DNA of 32,122 bases from Patescibacteria group bacterium (GTDB taxonomy: Bacteria > Patescibacteriota > Patescibacteriia > Patescibacteriales > UBA12465): contig JAQUHX010000009.1 in NCBI GenBank assembly GCA_028681575.1, positions 1-32,122 of the forward strand, in the 5' to 3' direction. A program made the position numbers and the translations under genes. A model generated the notes under the pieces. It searched no databases, was not told the DNA's origin, and worked only from the letters and a program-made list of their open reading frames with translations. Shown in pieces: positions 8,989 through 18,095 of the stretch (positions are counted from its first letter, which is position 1; each line of letters opens with the position of its first letter).

Positions 8989-9049
8989 GGACTAAAAATC
9001 AGTTTGGATAACTCTCATTTTGAGAAAGCACCCGAGCGGAGTTTAGTCT
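8989..9049 (+). promoter_or_regulatory. Structured RNA candidate in the rpsJ-rplC gap
   Basis: GGACTAAA/TTTAGTCT 8-bp closing stem (one G.T) around a TCTCA-TTT-TGAGA hairpin. Confidence 0.4.
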
Positions 9050-9074
9050 AATATTAGGAGGTAATCAGTCAATT

Positions 9075-9143
9075 AAGAAAATTTCATAAGATCCTATTTA
9101 GTGGATGAAATTTTTTTGACTGGTTTTTACACCAGTTTTTTTG
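9075..9143 (+). terminator. Tandem terminator-like hairpins before rplC
   Basis: AAAATTTCAT(17 nt)ATGAAATTTT + T-run, then ACTGGT-TTTTAC-ACCAGT + T-run. Confidence 0.55.
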
Positions 9144-9153
9144 TTTAAAGAAT

Positions 9154-9963
9154 ATGAAATTTATCCTCGGAACCAAAAAACAAATGACCCAATTATGGGT
9201 TAACGACAAGGTAGTGGCCGTTACTCCGGTGTTGGCTGGACCTTGCACCGTGACGCAAGTAAAAACTGAGAGCACTGACGCTTATGAAGCGGTTCAGCTT
9301 GCTTTTGGGGTGCGCCGGGAAAAAAATATTAACAAACCGCAACGTGGTCATTTTAAGAAAGCGGCTGTTTTGCCAAAAGTGGCTCGTGAATTTAGAACCA
9401 CCACCGCTGATTTAAAAATTGGCGATGTTATTAGCGTTGGCACATTCGCTGTCGGCGATGAAATTGATGTTAGCGGCACTTCTAAAGGAAAGGGCTTCCA
9501 AGGCGTTGTTAAGCGCCATGGCTTTGCTGGTGGGAGAAAAACTCATGGTAATAAAGATCAGTTGCGCATGCCTGGTTCAGTTGGCTCCAAAGGCCCTGCC
9601 CATATTTTTAAAGGAGTGCGAATGGCTGGGCAAATGGGGAATGAGTCAGTGACAATTAAAAATTTAACTGTCGTCGCAATCAATGAAGAACAGAATTTAA
9701 TTTATATTAAGGGAGCGATTCCGGGAGCGATTAATTCTTTAGTTGTTATTAAAGGCCCAGGAGAGTTAAAAACTAATTTAATAAAAAAAGAAGAAGCTAA
9801 AGAAGAAACTCCGATTATTGAAACTGAAGAAAAAACCGAAGAGACTCCGCTTGCGGAACTAAAGGCAGAAGTAAAAGAAGAGACAAAAGAAGCGGCTCCG
9901 GTGGTTGAAGAAAAAACTGAAGAGAAAGTTGAAGCTGAAGAGGCTCCAGCTGACGCTAAATAA
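9154..9963 (+). CDS. rplC: 50S ribosomal protein L3 with acidic C-terminal tail
   Basis: SKGKGFQGVVKRHGFAGGRKTHG...KGVRMAGQMGNESVTIKNL; Glu-rich ~60-aa tail. Confidence 0.96.
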   Translation: MKFILGTKKQMTQLWVNDKVVAVTPVLAGPCTVTQVKTESTDAYEAVQLAFGVRREKNINKPQRGHFKKAAVLPKVAREFRTTTADLKIGDVISVGTFAVGDEIDVSGTSKGKGFQGVVKRHGFAGGRKTHGNKDQLRMPGSVGSKGPAHIFKGVRMAGQMGNESVTIKNLTVVAINEEQNLIYIKGAIPGAINSLVVIKGPGELKTNLIKKEEAKEETPIIETEEKTEETPLAELKAEVKEETKEAAPVVEEKTEEKVEAEEAPADAK

Positions 9964-9986
9964 GGATAAGGATATTTTCTAAAAGT

Positions 9987-10631
9987 ATGAACATAAAAGT
10001 CTATAGTCAAAAAGCAGAACCCTTACACGACCTTGATTTATCCGAGAAAGTTTTTGGTGTAGCTGTTAATCAAGAGTTAATTCATCAGGCTGTTGTTACG
10101 CAACAGGGCAATGAACGTCAAGTCTTAGCTGACACTAAAGATCGCAGTGAGGTTTCTGGTGGCGGCAAAAAGCCTTGGAAGCAGAAGGGGACTGGTCGTG
10201 CTCGTGCCGGCTCATCTCGTTCTCCAATTTGGATTGGCGGTGGCGTTACCTTCGGTCCGACTGCAAACCGTAATTTTTCTAAAAAAATTAATAAAAAAAT
10301 GCGTCAAAAGGCCTTAGCAATGGTTTTGTCTGATAAACTTGCCCATGGCTCTTTGGTTGTTTTAGATAATCTTGATTTACCAGAATTTAAAACTAAAAGT
10401 TTTGAGGCAGTTTTAAGAGCAGTTGAAACTAAGGTTTTGAAAGTCGAGCGTCGTGACGCTTTAGTGATGAGTGATTCTAAAAATGAAAAACTGAAGTATT
10501 CCGCTCGTAATTTAGTTGGGGTAACGGTGATTAATTTAGAAAATATTAATATTGTTGATCTCTTAAAATCTCGCTATTTAGTTACTACTGAAGCGGCGAT
10601 TAAAAATTTAGAGACACAATATAGTAAATAG
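9987..10631 (+). CDS. rplD: 50S ribosomal protein L4
   Basis: VSGGGKKPWKQKGTGRARAGSSRSPIWIGGGVTFGP. Confidence 0.97.
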   Translation: MNIKVYSQKAEPLHDLDLSEKVFGVAVNQELIHQAVVTQQGNERQVLADTKDRSEVSGGGKKPWKQKGTGRARAGSSRSPIWIGGGVTFGPTANRNFSKKINKKMRQKALAMVLSDKLAHGSLVVLDNLDLPEFKTKSFEAVLRAVETKVLKVERRDALVMSDSKNEKLKYSARNLVGVTVINLENINIVDLLKSRYLVTTEAAIKNLETQYSK

Positions 10632-10635
10632 ATAT

Positions 10636-11154
10636 ATGGGAATTTTAGGAAAGAAAAAAGATGAAGCGGCTAAAAAGACAGTCGTTCCAGAAAAAAAAGA
10701 AGTTAAAGAAGTAAAGGCTAAAGCAACTCCTAAGCTTAAAGTAGCCAAGAAATCGCTTGCTGAGGCTTCTGAGCCTGCTCCAACAATGGCTGACTTATAT
10801 GCTGATGACAAGGTGGGAAAAAAGATAAAGAGTTCTTCAGCTTCGGGGGCTAAGGCAAAAACTAATTTTTCTGATTCTTATAAAATTTTAAGTCACCCCC
10901 TGATTACCGAAAAGGCAGCTACTAATAGCTCATTAAATAAATATGTCTTTATAGTTTCTAAAGAAGCTAATAAAGTAAGTATCGCTAAGGCTGTTTATGC
11001 AGTTTATGGGGTTAAGCCGATGAAGATTAACATTGTTTGTCAAAAAGGGAAGGCGGTTACCCGCGGTCGGATTAAAGGGCAGCGTAGTGATTTTAAGAAA
11101 GCAATTGTGACTTTGAAAAAAGGTGATTCCATTCAAATTTACGAAGGCGTCTAA
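10636..11154 (+). CDS. rplW: 50S ribosomal protein L23 with ~80-aa lysine-rich N-terminal extension
   Basis: L23 core YKILSHPLITEKAATNSSLNKYVFIVSKEANKVSIAKAVYAVYGVKPMKIN. Confidence 0.93.
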   Translation: MGILGKKKDEAAKKTVVPEKKEVKEVKAKATPKLKVAKKSLAEASEPAPTMADLYADDKVGKKIKSSSASGAKAKTNFSDSYKILSHPLITEKAATNSSLNKYVFIVSKEANKVSIAKAVYAVYGVKPMKINIVCQKGKAVTRGRIKGQRSDFKKAIVTLKKGDSIQIYEGV

Positions 11155-11182
11155 TTTTAGATATTTTGTTTAGTTAGATTAT

Positions 11183-12019
11183 ATGGGTATAAAAAAAGTA
11201 AAACCAACAACCCCCGGACGGCGTCAAGCTTCTTTTGATGATTTTAAAGATATCACCAAAAAGAGCCCGGAAAAATCTTTGATTGTTATTAAAAAACGAC
11301 AAGGAGGCCGAAATAATAAGGGAAAAATTACCGTTCGTCATCGTGGCGGCGGGGCTAAACGTTATATTCGTTTGGTTGATTTTAAACGCGATAAGTTCGG
11401 CGTTCCCGCAAAAGTAGCAGCGATTGAATATGATCCTGGCCGTGGTGCTCGTTTAGCTCTTTTAAATTACGCTGATGGCGAGAAGCGTTATATTGTTGCT
11501 CCTTTAGAGCTTCAAGTTGGCGATACGGTTTTGAGTTCACAAGATTTAATTGAGATAAAGACCGGAAATGCTATGCCTTTAGAGCATATCCCTGCTGGTG
11601 TGGCTATCCATAATTTAGAATTGATTGCTGGACGTGGCGCTAAGGTTGTTCGCGGTGCTGGGAATGCGGCCTTTGTTATGGGCGTTGAAGATAAGTATGC
11701 TCAAGTAAAGTTGCCATCAGGGGAAATTCGTTTAATAAAGAAAAACTGTTTATGTACTGTTGGTCGAGTTAGTAACCCTGATAAGCGTCATCTCGTTTTA
11801 GGAAAAGCTGGGCGCTCTCGTTATCTAGGTATTCGCCCCACTGTTCGTGGTTCAGCGATGAATCCTAATGATCACCCCCATGGTGGCGGTGAAGGCAACC
11901 AGTCAATTGGTTTAAAGAATCCAAAAACTAAGTGGGGTAAGCCGGCTCTGGGTATTAAGACTCGTCGCCGTCGCTCCAGCGATCGCCTGATTATCAAGCG
12001 ACGTGCTAAACGCAAATAA
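11183..12019 (+). CDS. rplB: 50S ribosomal protein L2
   Basis: [32 protein letters not shown]...[13 protein letters not shown]. Confidence 0.98.
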   Translation: MGIKKVKPTTPGRRQASFDDFKDITKKSPEKSLIVIKKRQGGRNNKGKITVRHRGGGAKRYIRLVDFKRDKFGVPAKVAAIEYDPGRGARLALLNYADGEKRYIVAPLELQVGDTVLSSQDLIEIKTGNAMPLEHIPAGVAIHNLELIAGRGAKVVRGAGNAAFVMGVEDKYAQVKLPSGEIRLIKKNCLCTVGRVSNPDKRHLVLGKAGRSRYLGIRPTVRGSAMNPNDHPHGGGEGNQSIGLKNPKTKWGKPALGIKTRRRRSSDRLIIKRRAKRK

Positions 12020-12032
12020 TCATTGAATAAAT

Positions 12033-12320
12033 ATGTCTAGAAGTTTAAAAAAAGGCCCTTACGTAAATCCCCGAATTTTAAAAAAAGTTCAAGCTTTACG
12101 CCCGGGCGACAAAACAGTGATTAAGGTTTGGGATCGCGCCTGCGTAATTACTCCAGAAATGGTTGGCTTTACAATTGGCGTTCACAATGGAAAAACTCAT
12201 TTTCCTGTTTACGTAGTAGAGAATATGGTTGGTCACGCTTTAGGTGAGTTTTCACCAACGCGTAAATTTATTTCTCATGGAGGTAAAGCAGCTAAAGCGC
12301 AAGCGGCTGGTAAAAAATAA
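12033..12320 (+). CDS. rpsS: 30S ribosomal protein S19
   Basis: [12 protein letters not shown]...[19 protein letters not shown]. Confidence 0.98.
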   Translation: MSRSLKKGPYVNPRILKKVQALRPGDKTVIKVWDRACVITPEMVGFTIGVHNGKTHFPVYVVENMVGHALGEFSPTRKFISHGGKAAKAQAAGKK

Positions 12321-12338
12321 TCCTTTTAGTATAAAAAT

Positions 12339-12872
12339 ATGGAAGTTAAAGCTAATTTAAATAATTTACGGATGTCGCCGCGTAAGACCCGCTTGTTGGT
12401 CGATTTAGTTCGCGGTCTGCCGGTTGACAAGGCCTTGGCTCAGTTAAAGTTTGCTAATAAGCGAGCAGCTTATCCAGTTGCAAAACTAATTGAGTCAGCA
12501 ATTGCTAATGGCGAAAATACCTATGATTTAAAACGCGATAATCTTTTTGTGAAAGAGGTGCGCGTTGATGAGGGCTTTACTTTAAAGCGCTGGATGCCTA
12601 AAGCTCATGGTCGGGCCACTGTAATCAGAAAGCGTTCTTCTAAATTATCTTTAGTTTTAGGCGAATTAATTGATTCTGGTAAAAAAAGTAAGAAGTCAGT
12701 AGCTGCTGAAGCGCCAGTTAAATTGTCAGACTTAGCTAAGGAAGCAGAAAACGCTAATAAGAAAGAAAGTTCTAAAAAAGCGACTGCTAAAGAAGATAAG
12801 AAAGTTGAAAAAATTGCGGGTTCAGAAAAGGGGTTTGCTAAAACCACTTTCCGCCGCAAAGTTGGTAAATAG
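12339..12872 (+). CDS. rplV: 50S ribosomal protein L22 with basic C-terminal extension
   Basis: NLRMSPRKTRLLVDLVRGLPVDKAL...RWMPKAHGRATVIRKRSSKLSLVL. Confidence 0.95.
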   Translation: MEVKANLNNLRMSPRKTRLLVDLVRGLPVDKALAQLKFANKRAAYPVAKLIESAIANGENTYDLKRDNLFVKEVRVDEGFTLKRWMPKAHGRATVIRKRSSKLSLVLGELIDSGKKSKKSVAAEAPVKLSDLAKEAENANKKESSKKATAKEDKKVEKIAGSEKGFAKTTFRRKVGK

Positions 12873-12896
12873 TTTTTAAAGTAACCAAGTCATCTT

Positions 12897-13574
12897 ATGG
12901 GCAAAAAAGTAAATCCAAAGATTATGCGCCTCGGAATAACCAAGAGCTGGGACTCAGTCTGGTTTGAAAGTGGTCAAAATTATATCAAAAATGTGGCGCA
13001 GGATATCCAGGTGCGGCGTTATATTATCAAAAATTTCAGAGAAGCGGGAATTGAAAAGGTCCAGATAACCCGTAATTTGAGTAATATTCGTGTTGATGTT
13101 TGGACTGGAAAACCAGGTCTGATTATCGGTCGAGGCGGCAATGGTGTCGAAGAATTAAAGAAAACAATTCATCGTCGATTTTTAAAGAATTTCCGCCCCA
13201 ATGACATTATTTTAAATATAAAAGAGTCTGCTCGTCCTGGTGTTTCTGCCCAGATTGCTGTCCAGTCAGTTATTATAGATTTAGAAAAACGCATGGCCTT
13301 CCGCCGCGTTATGAAGCAAACTTTGTCTCGGATTGAGCGCGCTGGCGCTTTAGGGGCTAAGATTGTTATCTCTGGTCGTTTAAATGGCGCTGAAATTGCT
13401 CGAACTGAAAAATTAGTTTGGGGCAAGGTGCCTTTAAATACTTTGCGCGCTGACATTGATTACGCTCGTGGGGCTGCTAGCACCACCTATGGCCAAATTG
13501 GTGTTAAGGTTTGGGTCTATAAAGGCGAAGTCTTTGATAAAGATAGCGAAGAAATCTTTCTAGAAAATCGTTAA
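12897..13574 (+). CDS. rpsC: 30S ribosomal protein S3
   Basis: [22 protein letters not shown]...[19 protein letters not shown] (KH domain). Confidence 0.98.
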   Translation: MGKKVNPKIMRLGITKSWDSVWFESGQNYIKNVAQDIQVRRYIIKNFREAGIEKVQITRNLSNIRVDVWTGKPGLIIGRGGNGVEELKKTIHRRFLKNFRPNDIILNIKESARPGVSAQIAVQSVIIDLEKRMAFRRVMKQTLSRIERAGALGAKIVISGRLNGAEIARTEKLVWGKVPLNTLRADIDYARGAASTTYGQIGVKVWVYKGEVFDKDSEEIFLENR

Positions 13575-13600
13575 ATTCCTTAATTTTTTCATTCCTCTAT

Positions 13601-14014
13601 ATGTTAATGCCGAAAAAAACCAAATATCGCAAAGATCATAAGCGTAGCCGTGGTGGCTTAGCCACTCGGATGAATAAAGTCGATTTCGGGGCTTATGGCC
13701 TAAAGGCGACAACAGCTTGCTGGGTGACCGCCCGTCAAATTGAATCTGCGCGCCGAGTGATGACTAAATACACTAAAAAAGGTGGTAAAATTTGGATTCG
13801 TATTTTTCCTGACAAGCCAGTTACTGCCCACGGCGGAGAGTTACCAATGGGTAAAGGCAAGGGGGCAGTTGATTATTATGTTGCCATTGTTAAGCCTGGA
13901 ACAGTAATGTTTGAAATGGATGGAGTTGCAGAAGAAATTGCTAGAAAAGCAATGATAGCGGCTGGGCACAAATTGCCTCTTAAAGTAACTTTCGTGATGC
14001 GTGATAATCAATAA
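13601..14014 (+). CDS. rplP: 50S ribosomal protein L16
   Basis: [19 protein letters not shown]...[26 protein letters not shown]. Confidence 0.98.
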   Translation: MLMPKKTKYRKDHKRSRGGLATRMNKVDFGAYGLKATTACWVTARQIESARRVMTKYTKKGGKIWIRIFPDKPVTAHGGELPMGKGKGAVDYYVAIVKPGTVMFEMDGVAEEIARKAMIAAGHKLPLKVTFVMRDNQ

Positions 14015-14022
14015 GTAAATAT

Positions 14023-14223
14023 ATGGATTTTAAAGAAATTGATAATAAAACAGTGGCGGAATTAAAAAAAGAGTTAGCGGCTGCTCGCGAAAAATTACGC
14101 GATTTGAGATTTAAGGATTCTAACCACCAACTAAAGAATGTTCGCGTTATTCGTAAAGAGCGTTTACTGATTGCCCGAATTAATACTTCTTTAGCTAAAA
14201 AGAAGGAAATTAAACAAGCTTAA
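14023..14223 (+). CDS. rpmC: 50S ribosomal protein L29
   Basis: [41 protein letters not shown]; between rplP and rpsQ. Confidence 0.95.
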   Translation: MDFKEIDNKTVAELKKELAAAREKLRDLRFKDSNHQLKNVRVIRKERLLIARINTSLAKKKEIKQA

Positions 14224-14233
14224 TTTTACCATT

Positions 14234-14506
14234 ATGGCTAATAAGCAAACTAACAACCAAGAACAACCGATTCAAAAAAAGAGTGTTAAAACTTTTTCCG
14301 GTGAAGTTGTCTCCGCTAAAAGCGATAAGACTGTCTTAGTCAAAGTCGAGACAGTTAAGATTCATCCTAAGTATAAAAAGCGCTATAAGGTTAGTCGTAA
14401 ATATAAAGTTCACGATGAAAACAATCAAGCGAAAGAAGGTGCTAAGGTTAAATTTATTGAATGCCGCCCTTTGTCTAAGGACAAGCGCTGGCGCCTTGTG
14501 GCTTAA
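14234..14506 (+). CDS. rpsQ: 30S ribosomal protein S17
   Basis: [42 protein letters not shown]...[13 protein letters not shown]. Confidence 0.97.
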   Translation: MANKQTNNQEQPIQKKSVKTFSGEVVSAKSDKTVLVKVETVKIHPKYKKRYKVSRKYKVHDENNQAKEGAKVKFIECRPLSKDKRWRLVA

Positions 14507-14534
14507 GCCGGAGAGGTTTATATAAAGAAAAAGT

Positions 14535-14909
14535 ATGATTCAAGTTCAAAGCAGATTAAAAGTTGCCGACAACTCAGGAGCCAAAGAGGTAATGTGCATC
14601 AAAGTTCCTGGGGGATATAAAAAACGCTACGCTCGTATCGGTGAAATTATTGTTGCCTCGGTTAAATCCGCGGCTCCGCATGCACCAATTAAAAAAGGTG
14701 ATATTGTAAAAGCAGTAATTGTGCGCACTAAGAAAGAGATTCGTCGTGCCGATGGTTCTTACTTACGGTTTGATGAAAATGCTTGTGTAATTATTACCGA
14801 TAAAGATAAAAAGGACCCTAAGGGTACTCGTATTTTTGGCCCGGTTGCTCGCGAAGTTCGTCGCGCTGGTTATTCCAAAATCGCATCCTTAGCGCCGGAA
14901 GTGCTTTAA
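14535..14909 (+). CDS. rplN: 50S ribosomal protein L14
   Basis: [24 protein letters not shown]...[13 protein letters not shown]. Confidence 0.98.
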   Translation: MIQVQSRLKVADNSGAKEVMCIKVPGGYKKRYARIGEIIVASVKSAAPHAPIKKGDIVKAVIVRTKKEIRRADGSYLRFDENACVIITDKDKKDPKGTRIFGPVAREVRRAGYSKIASLAPEVL

Positions 14910-14913
14910 ATAT

Positions 14914-15234
14914 ATGAATATTAAGAAAAACGACAAAGTAAAAATTATTACTGGAAAAGATAAAGGAAAAACGGGCAAAGTCCTACAGGTTTCACCTAAA
15001 GATCGGCGAATTAGCGTAGAAGGTTTGAACTTGTTAATTAAACATTTAAGACCACGCCGTGAAGGTGAGAAGGGACAACGTTTAGAATTTCCAGCTTTTA
15101 TGTCTGTTTCTAATGTAATGTTGGTTTGCCCGAAGTGTGAAAAGACTACCCGGGTGGCTTATAAAATAGTGGAAACTGAAGGTCGCTCTAAAAAATATCG
15201 AGCTTGTCGGAAGTGCCACGAAGTGATTGATTAA
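14914..15234 (+). CDS. rplX: 50S ribosomal protein L24
   Basis: NDKVKIITGKDKGKTGKVLQV (KOW) ...VCPKCEKTTRVAYK. Confidence 0.97.
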   Translation: MNIKKNDKVKIITGKDKGKTGKVLQVSPKDRRISVEGLNLLIKHLRPRREGEKGQRLEFPAFMSVSNVMLVCPKCEKTTRVAYKIVETEGRSKKYRACRKCHEVID

Positions 15235-15254
15235 CTCTTTCCTTAGTAAACTAT

Positions 15255-15791
15255 ATGAGATTAAAAGAGAAGTATAAAAAAGAGATTGTGCCCAAGTTGG
15301 AAGAAAAATTTTCTTACAATAATGAGCATCAAGTCCCCCATCTAAGTAAGGTGGTAATTAATGTTGGTTTTGGGCGTTTTGTTAAAGAAAAAGATTACGC
15401 TGAAGAGGTGGCTAAAATTTTAGAAAAAATTAGTGGTCAAAAACCAATTTTAACTAAAGCCAAGAAGTCTATTTCTGCTTTTAAGGTCCGCGAAGGGATG
15501 GTCGTTGGCGGAGTTGTTTCTTTAAGAGGGCAAAGAATGTATGATTTTTTGGAAAAATTGGTGAATATTACTTTCCCTCGTGTTCGTGACTTTAGAGGTA
15601 TTAGCGATAAAGCCGTGGACCGGACCGGTAATTTAACGGTTGGCTTTAAAGATTATTCAGCTTTTCCTGAAGTTCGAATAGAAGATATTGATAAAGTTTT
15701 CGGTTTAGAGGTGTCAATTGCAACGACAGCAAAGAATCGTGAAGAGGGTTTGGAGTTGTTCCGCCTCTTAGGTTTTCCTTTCAAAAAATAA
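15255..15791 (+). CDS. rplE: 50S ribosomal protein L5
   Basis: RLKEKYKKEIVPKLEEKFSYNN...RVRDFRGISDKAVDRTGNLTVGFKD. Confidence 0.98.
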   Translation: MRLKEKYKKEIVPKLEEKFSYNNEHQVPHLSKVVINVGFGRFVKEKDYAEEVAKILEKISGQKPILTKAKKSISAFKVREGMVVGGVVSLRGQRMYDFLEKLVNITFPRVRDFRGISDKAVDRTGNLTVGFKDYSAFPEVRIEDIDKVFGLEVSIATTAKNREEGLELFRLLGFPFKK

Positions 15792-15806
15792 GTATATACA
15801 AGCAAT

Positions 15807-15992
15807 ATGGCTAGAACAGCATTAATTGTAAAAGCAAAGCGTAAGCCCAAATTCAGCACTCGAAAAATAAATCGGTGTTGGCGTTGTGGTCGCAACCATG
15901 GCTACATGCGTGACTTTGGTCTTTGTCGCATTTGTTTTAAGGAATTGGCCGACAACGGTGATTTGCCGGGTGTAAAGAAATCCAGCTGGTAA
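15807..15992 (+). CDS. rpsN: 30S ribosomal protein S14 type Z
   Basis: 61 aa, [25 protein letters not shown] with two CxxC. Confidence 0.97.
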   Translation: MARTALIVKAKRKPKFSTRKINRCWRCGRNHGYMRDFGLCRICFKELADNGDLPGVKKSSW

Positions 15993-16025
15993 GACCATTT
16001 TGAAAGTAATAAAGATTATAATTCT

Positions 16026-16436
16026 ATGACAGATCCAATTGCAGACATGTTCACTCGCATTCGCAACGCTTCGGCGGTGAAGAAGGCAGAAGTGTCAATG
16101 CCGCTAAGCAAACTCAAACTTGAGCTGGCAAATATTATGCAACGCGAAGGCTGGATAATTAAAGCAGAAGTAGTTCCTGGTGGCCTCGCTACTCGCCATA
16201 ACAGTTTTGATGAACTCAAGATTACTTTAAAATATCAAAAAAGCGGTCGTTCCCATATTAATTTAATTGAGCGGATTAGTAAGCCAGGTCGCCGCATTTA
16301 TGTTGATAAGGATAGTATTCCGGTAGTTTTAAATGGCTTAGGGATGGTTTTAGTTTCTACTTCAAAAGGTTTAATGACTGGAACCGAGGCTAAGGCTCAA
16401 AAGATTGGCGGGGAATTAATCGGCCAAATTTACTAA
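16026..16436 (+). CDS. rpsH: 30S ribosomal protein S8
   Basis: MTDPIADMFTRIRNASAVKK...STSKGLMTGTEAKAQKIGGELIGQIY. Confidence 0.98.
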   Translation: MTDPIADMFTRIRNASAVKKAEVSMPLSKLKLELANIMQREGWIIKAEVVPGGLATRHNSFDELKITLKYQKSGRSHINLIERISKPGRRIYVDKDSIPVVLNGLGMVLVSTSKGLMTGTEAKAQKIGGELIGQIY

Positions 16437-16458
16437 TATTTTTTTGAATTAAACTTAT

Positions 16459-17007
16459 ATGTCACGAATAGGAAAAACACCGATTATCTTGCCAAGCGGA
16501 GTAACCGTTACTCTGTCAGGAAATACCCTGACAGTTAAGGGGCCTAAAGGCGAATTAAAGCGAGATTTTAATAATAAAGAAGTAGCGCTGATAATTGAAG
16601 ATAAACAGATTTTGGTTACTAAAGCTGAAGGATGTTCTCGGAGCGCCGCAGCGATGTGGGGGCTTTATCGCTCTTTGTTTTCCAATATGGTGATTGGAGT
16701 TTCTGAAGGTTTTTCTAAAAAGCTAGAAGTTAGTGGTGTTGGTTATCGAGCTTCTGTGTCTGGTTCTAAGCTTACCTTAATGCTTGGATTTTCTCATCCG
16801 ATTGAGTATCAACTGCCAGCTGGAATAACGGCCACCGTTGAAGGTAACTCTATTACTGTCTCTGGTTTTGATAAAGAATTAGTGGGTGAAACTGCCGCTA
16901 AAATTCGTCGTTTCCGCAAACCGGAGCCTTACAAGGGCAAGGGTATTAAATATGCAAACGAAGTTATTCGCCGCAAAGCGGGCAAGACTGCGGCTGCTAA
17001 AAAATAA
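16459..17007 (+). CDS. rplF: 50S ribosomal protein L6
   Basis: MSRIGKTPIILPSGVTV...KIRRFRKPEPYKGKGIKYANEVIRRKAGK. Confidence 0.98.
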   Translation: MSRIGKTPIILPSGVTVTLSGNTLTVKGPKGELKRDFNNKEVALIIEDKQILVTKAEGCSRSAAAMWGLYRSLFSNMVIGVSEGFSKKLEVSGVGYRASVSGSKLTLMLGFSHPIEYQLPAGITATVEGNSITVSGFDKELVGETAAKIRRFRKPEPYKGKGIKYANEVIRRKAGKTAAAKK

Positions 17008-17027
17008 GCTGCACTTAATATACTTAT

Positions 17028-17384
17028 ATGGAAAAAAAGATAAAATTAAACAATGAACGTCAAGCTCGTCGTCACGGTCGCGTGCGCGCTAAAATCAGTG
17101 GCACAGCCGCTCGTCCTCGTTTGTCCGTTTTTCGCTCTAACAAAGGATTATATTTGCAATTAATTGATGATGTTGCTGGCAAAACTTTAGTTAGCGCTCG
17201 GACAAAAGAATTAAAAGAGACTGGAAAAAAAATCGATTCTGCAGCTGCTTTAGGTAAGTTATTAGCTGAAAAAGCGCAAGCGAAAAAAATTAGCGCTGTA
17301 GTTTTTGATCGCAGTTGTTATAAATATCACGGCCGAGTAAAAGCGGTAGCCGAAGGGGCTCGTGAGGGTGGTTTAAAATTTTAA
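17028..17384 (+). CDS. rplR: 50S ribosomal protein L18
   Basis: [35 protein letters not shown]...[26 protein letters not shown]. Confidence 0.98.
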   Translation: MEKKIKLNNERQARRHGRVRAKISGTAARPRLSVFRSNKGLYLQLIDDVAGKTLVSARTKELKETGKKIDSAAALGKLLAEKAQAKKISAVVFDRSCYKYHGRVKAVAEGAREGGLKF

Positions 17385-17405
17385 ATCAAGCCTAAAGTAC
17401 AAAAT

Positions 17406-18068
17406 ATGTCTGATGAAAAAAAAGTTTCTGAACAAGAAGTAAAAGAAAAAAGTATTCCGACGGCCGCTCAAGCCGTTGCGAGTAGTGTTTACGGTGATAA
17501 GCCAAAGCGTGATTTTCGCAGTCGCGGACGAGGGCGTTCCGATCGCCGTCAAAAAGATGCTCCTCGAGATGAGTTTGAGCAACGGATTTTAGATTTAGCC
17601 AGAGTAACGCGTGTGATGGCTGGTGGTAAAAGAATGAATTTTCGTGCCTGTGTAGTTATTGGCGACCGAAAGGGTAAAGTTGGTATTGGTTTAGGAAAGG
17701 GGGCGGACGTGACAATTGCCGTTAACAAGGCTGTTAACAAGGCTAAGAAAAATTTAATTACGGTTGCAATTGTCAATGACACTATTCCTCATGAAGTTTC
17801 TCAAAAGACTGGTGCCGCAAAAATTATTTTAAAACCAGCGGGAACCGGTAAAGGTATTATTGCTGGCGGGGTGGCACGTATGATTTTAGAGTTAGCGGGA
17901 ATTAAAAATGTTACGAGTAAACAACTAGGAACTAACAATAAAATTAATAATGCTCGCTGTGCTATTGAAGCTTTAAAATCTTTAAGAAATAATCCAACCA
18001 AAAAAACAAAGAAAGTTTCTGTTGCTGAAGTTAAGAAAGATTTGGAGCCAGCGACTTCAAGTAAATAG
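17406..18068 (+). CDS. rpsE: 30S ribosomal protein S5 with N- and C-terminal extensions
   Basis: ARVTRVMAGGKRMNFRACVVIGDRKGKVGIGLGKG...GTGKGIIAGGVARMILELAGIKNV. Confidence 0.97.
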   Translation: MSDEKKVSEQEVKEKSIPTAAQAVASSVYGDKPKRDFRSRGRGRSDRRQKDAPRDEFEQRILDLARVTRVMAGGKRMNFRACVVIGDRKGKVGIGLGKGADVTIAVNKAVNKAKKNLITVAIVNDTIPHEVSQKTGAAKIILKPAGTGKGIIAGGVARMILELAGIKNVTSKQLGTNNKINNARCAIEALKSLRNNPTKKTKKVSVAEVKKDLEPATSSK

Positions 18069-18095
18069 TTTTTAATTATCATTATATTGTCTTAT

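Noticed and set aside
8989-9049. Possible tRNA in the rpsJ-rplC gap
   Set aside because: It has an acceptor-like stem, but no T-loop GGTTCGAATCC-like sequence, no plausible anticodon arm and no CCA.
9702-10010. 102-aa minus-strand ORF (Ser/Ala-rich)
   Set aside because: It is antisense to the Glu/Lys-rich L3 tail; low-complexity GAA/AAA codons give open TTC/TTT frames on the other strand.
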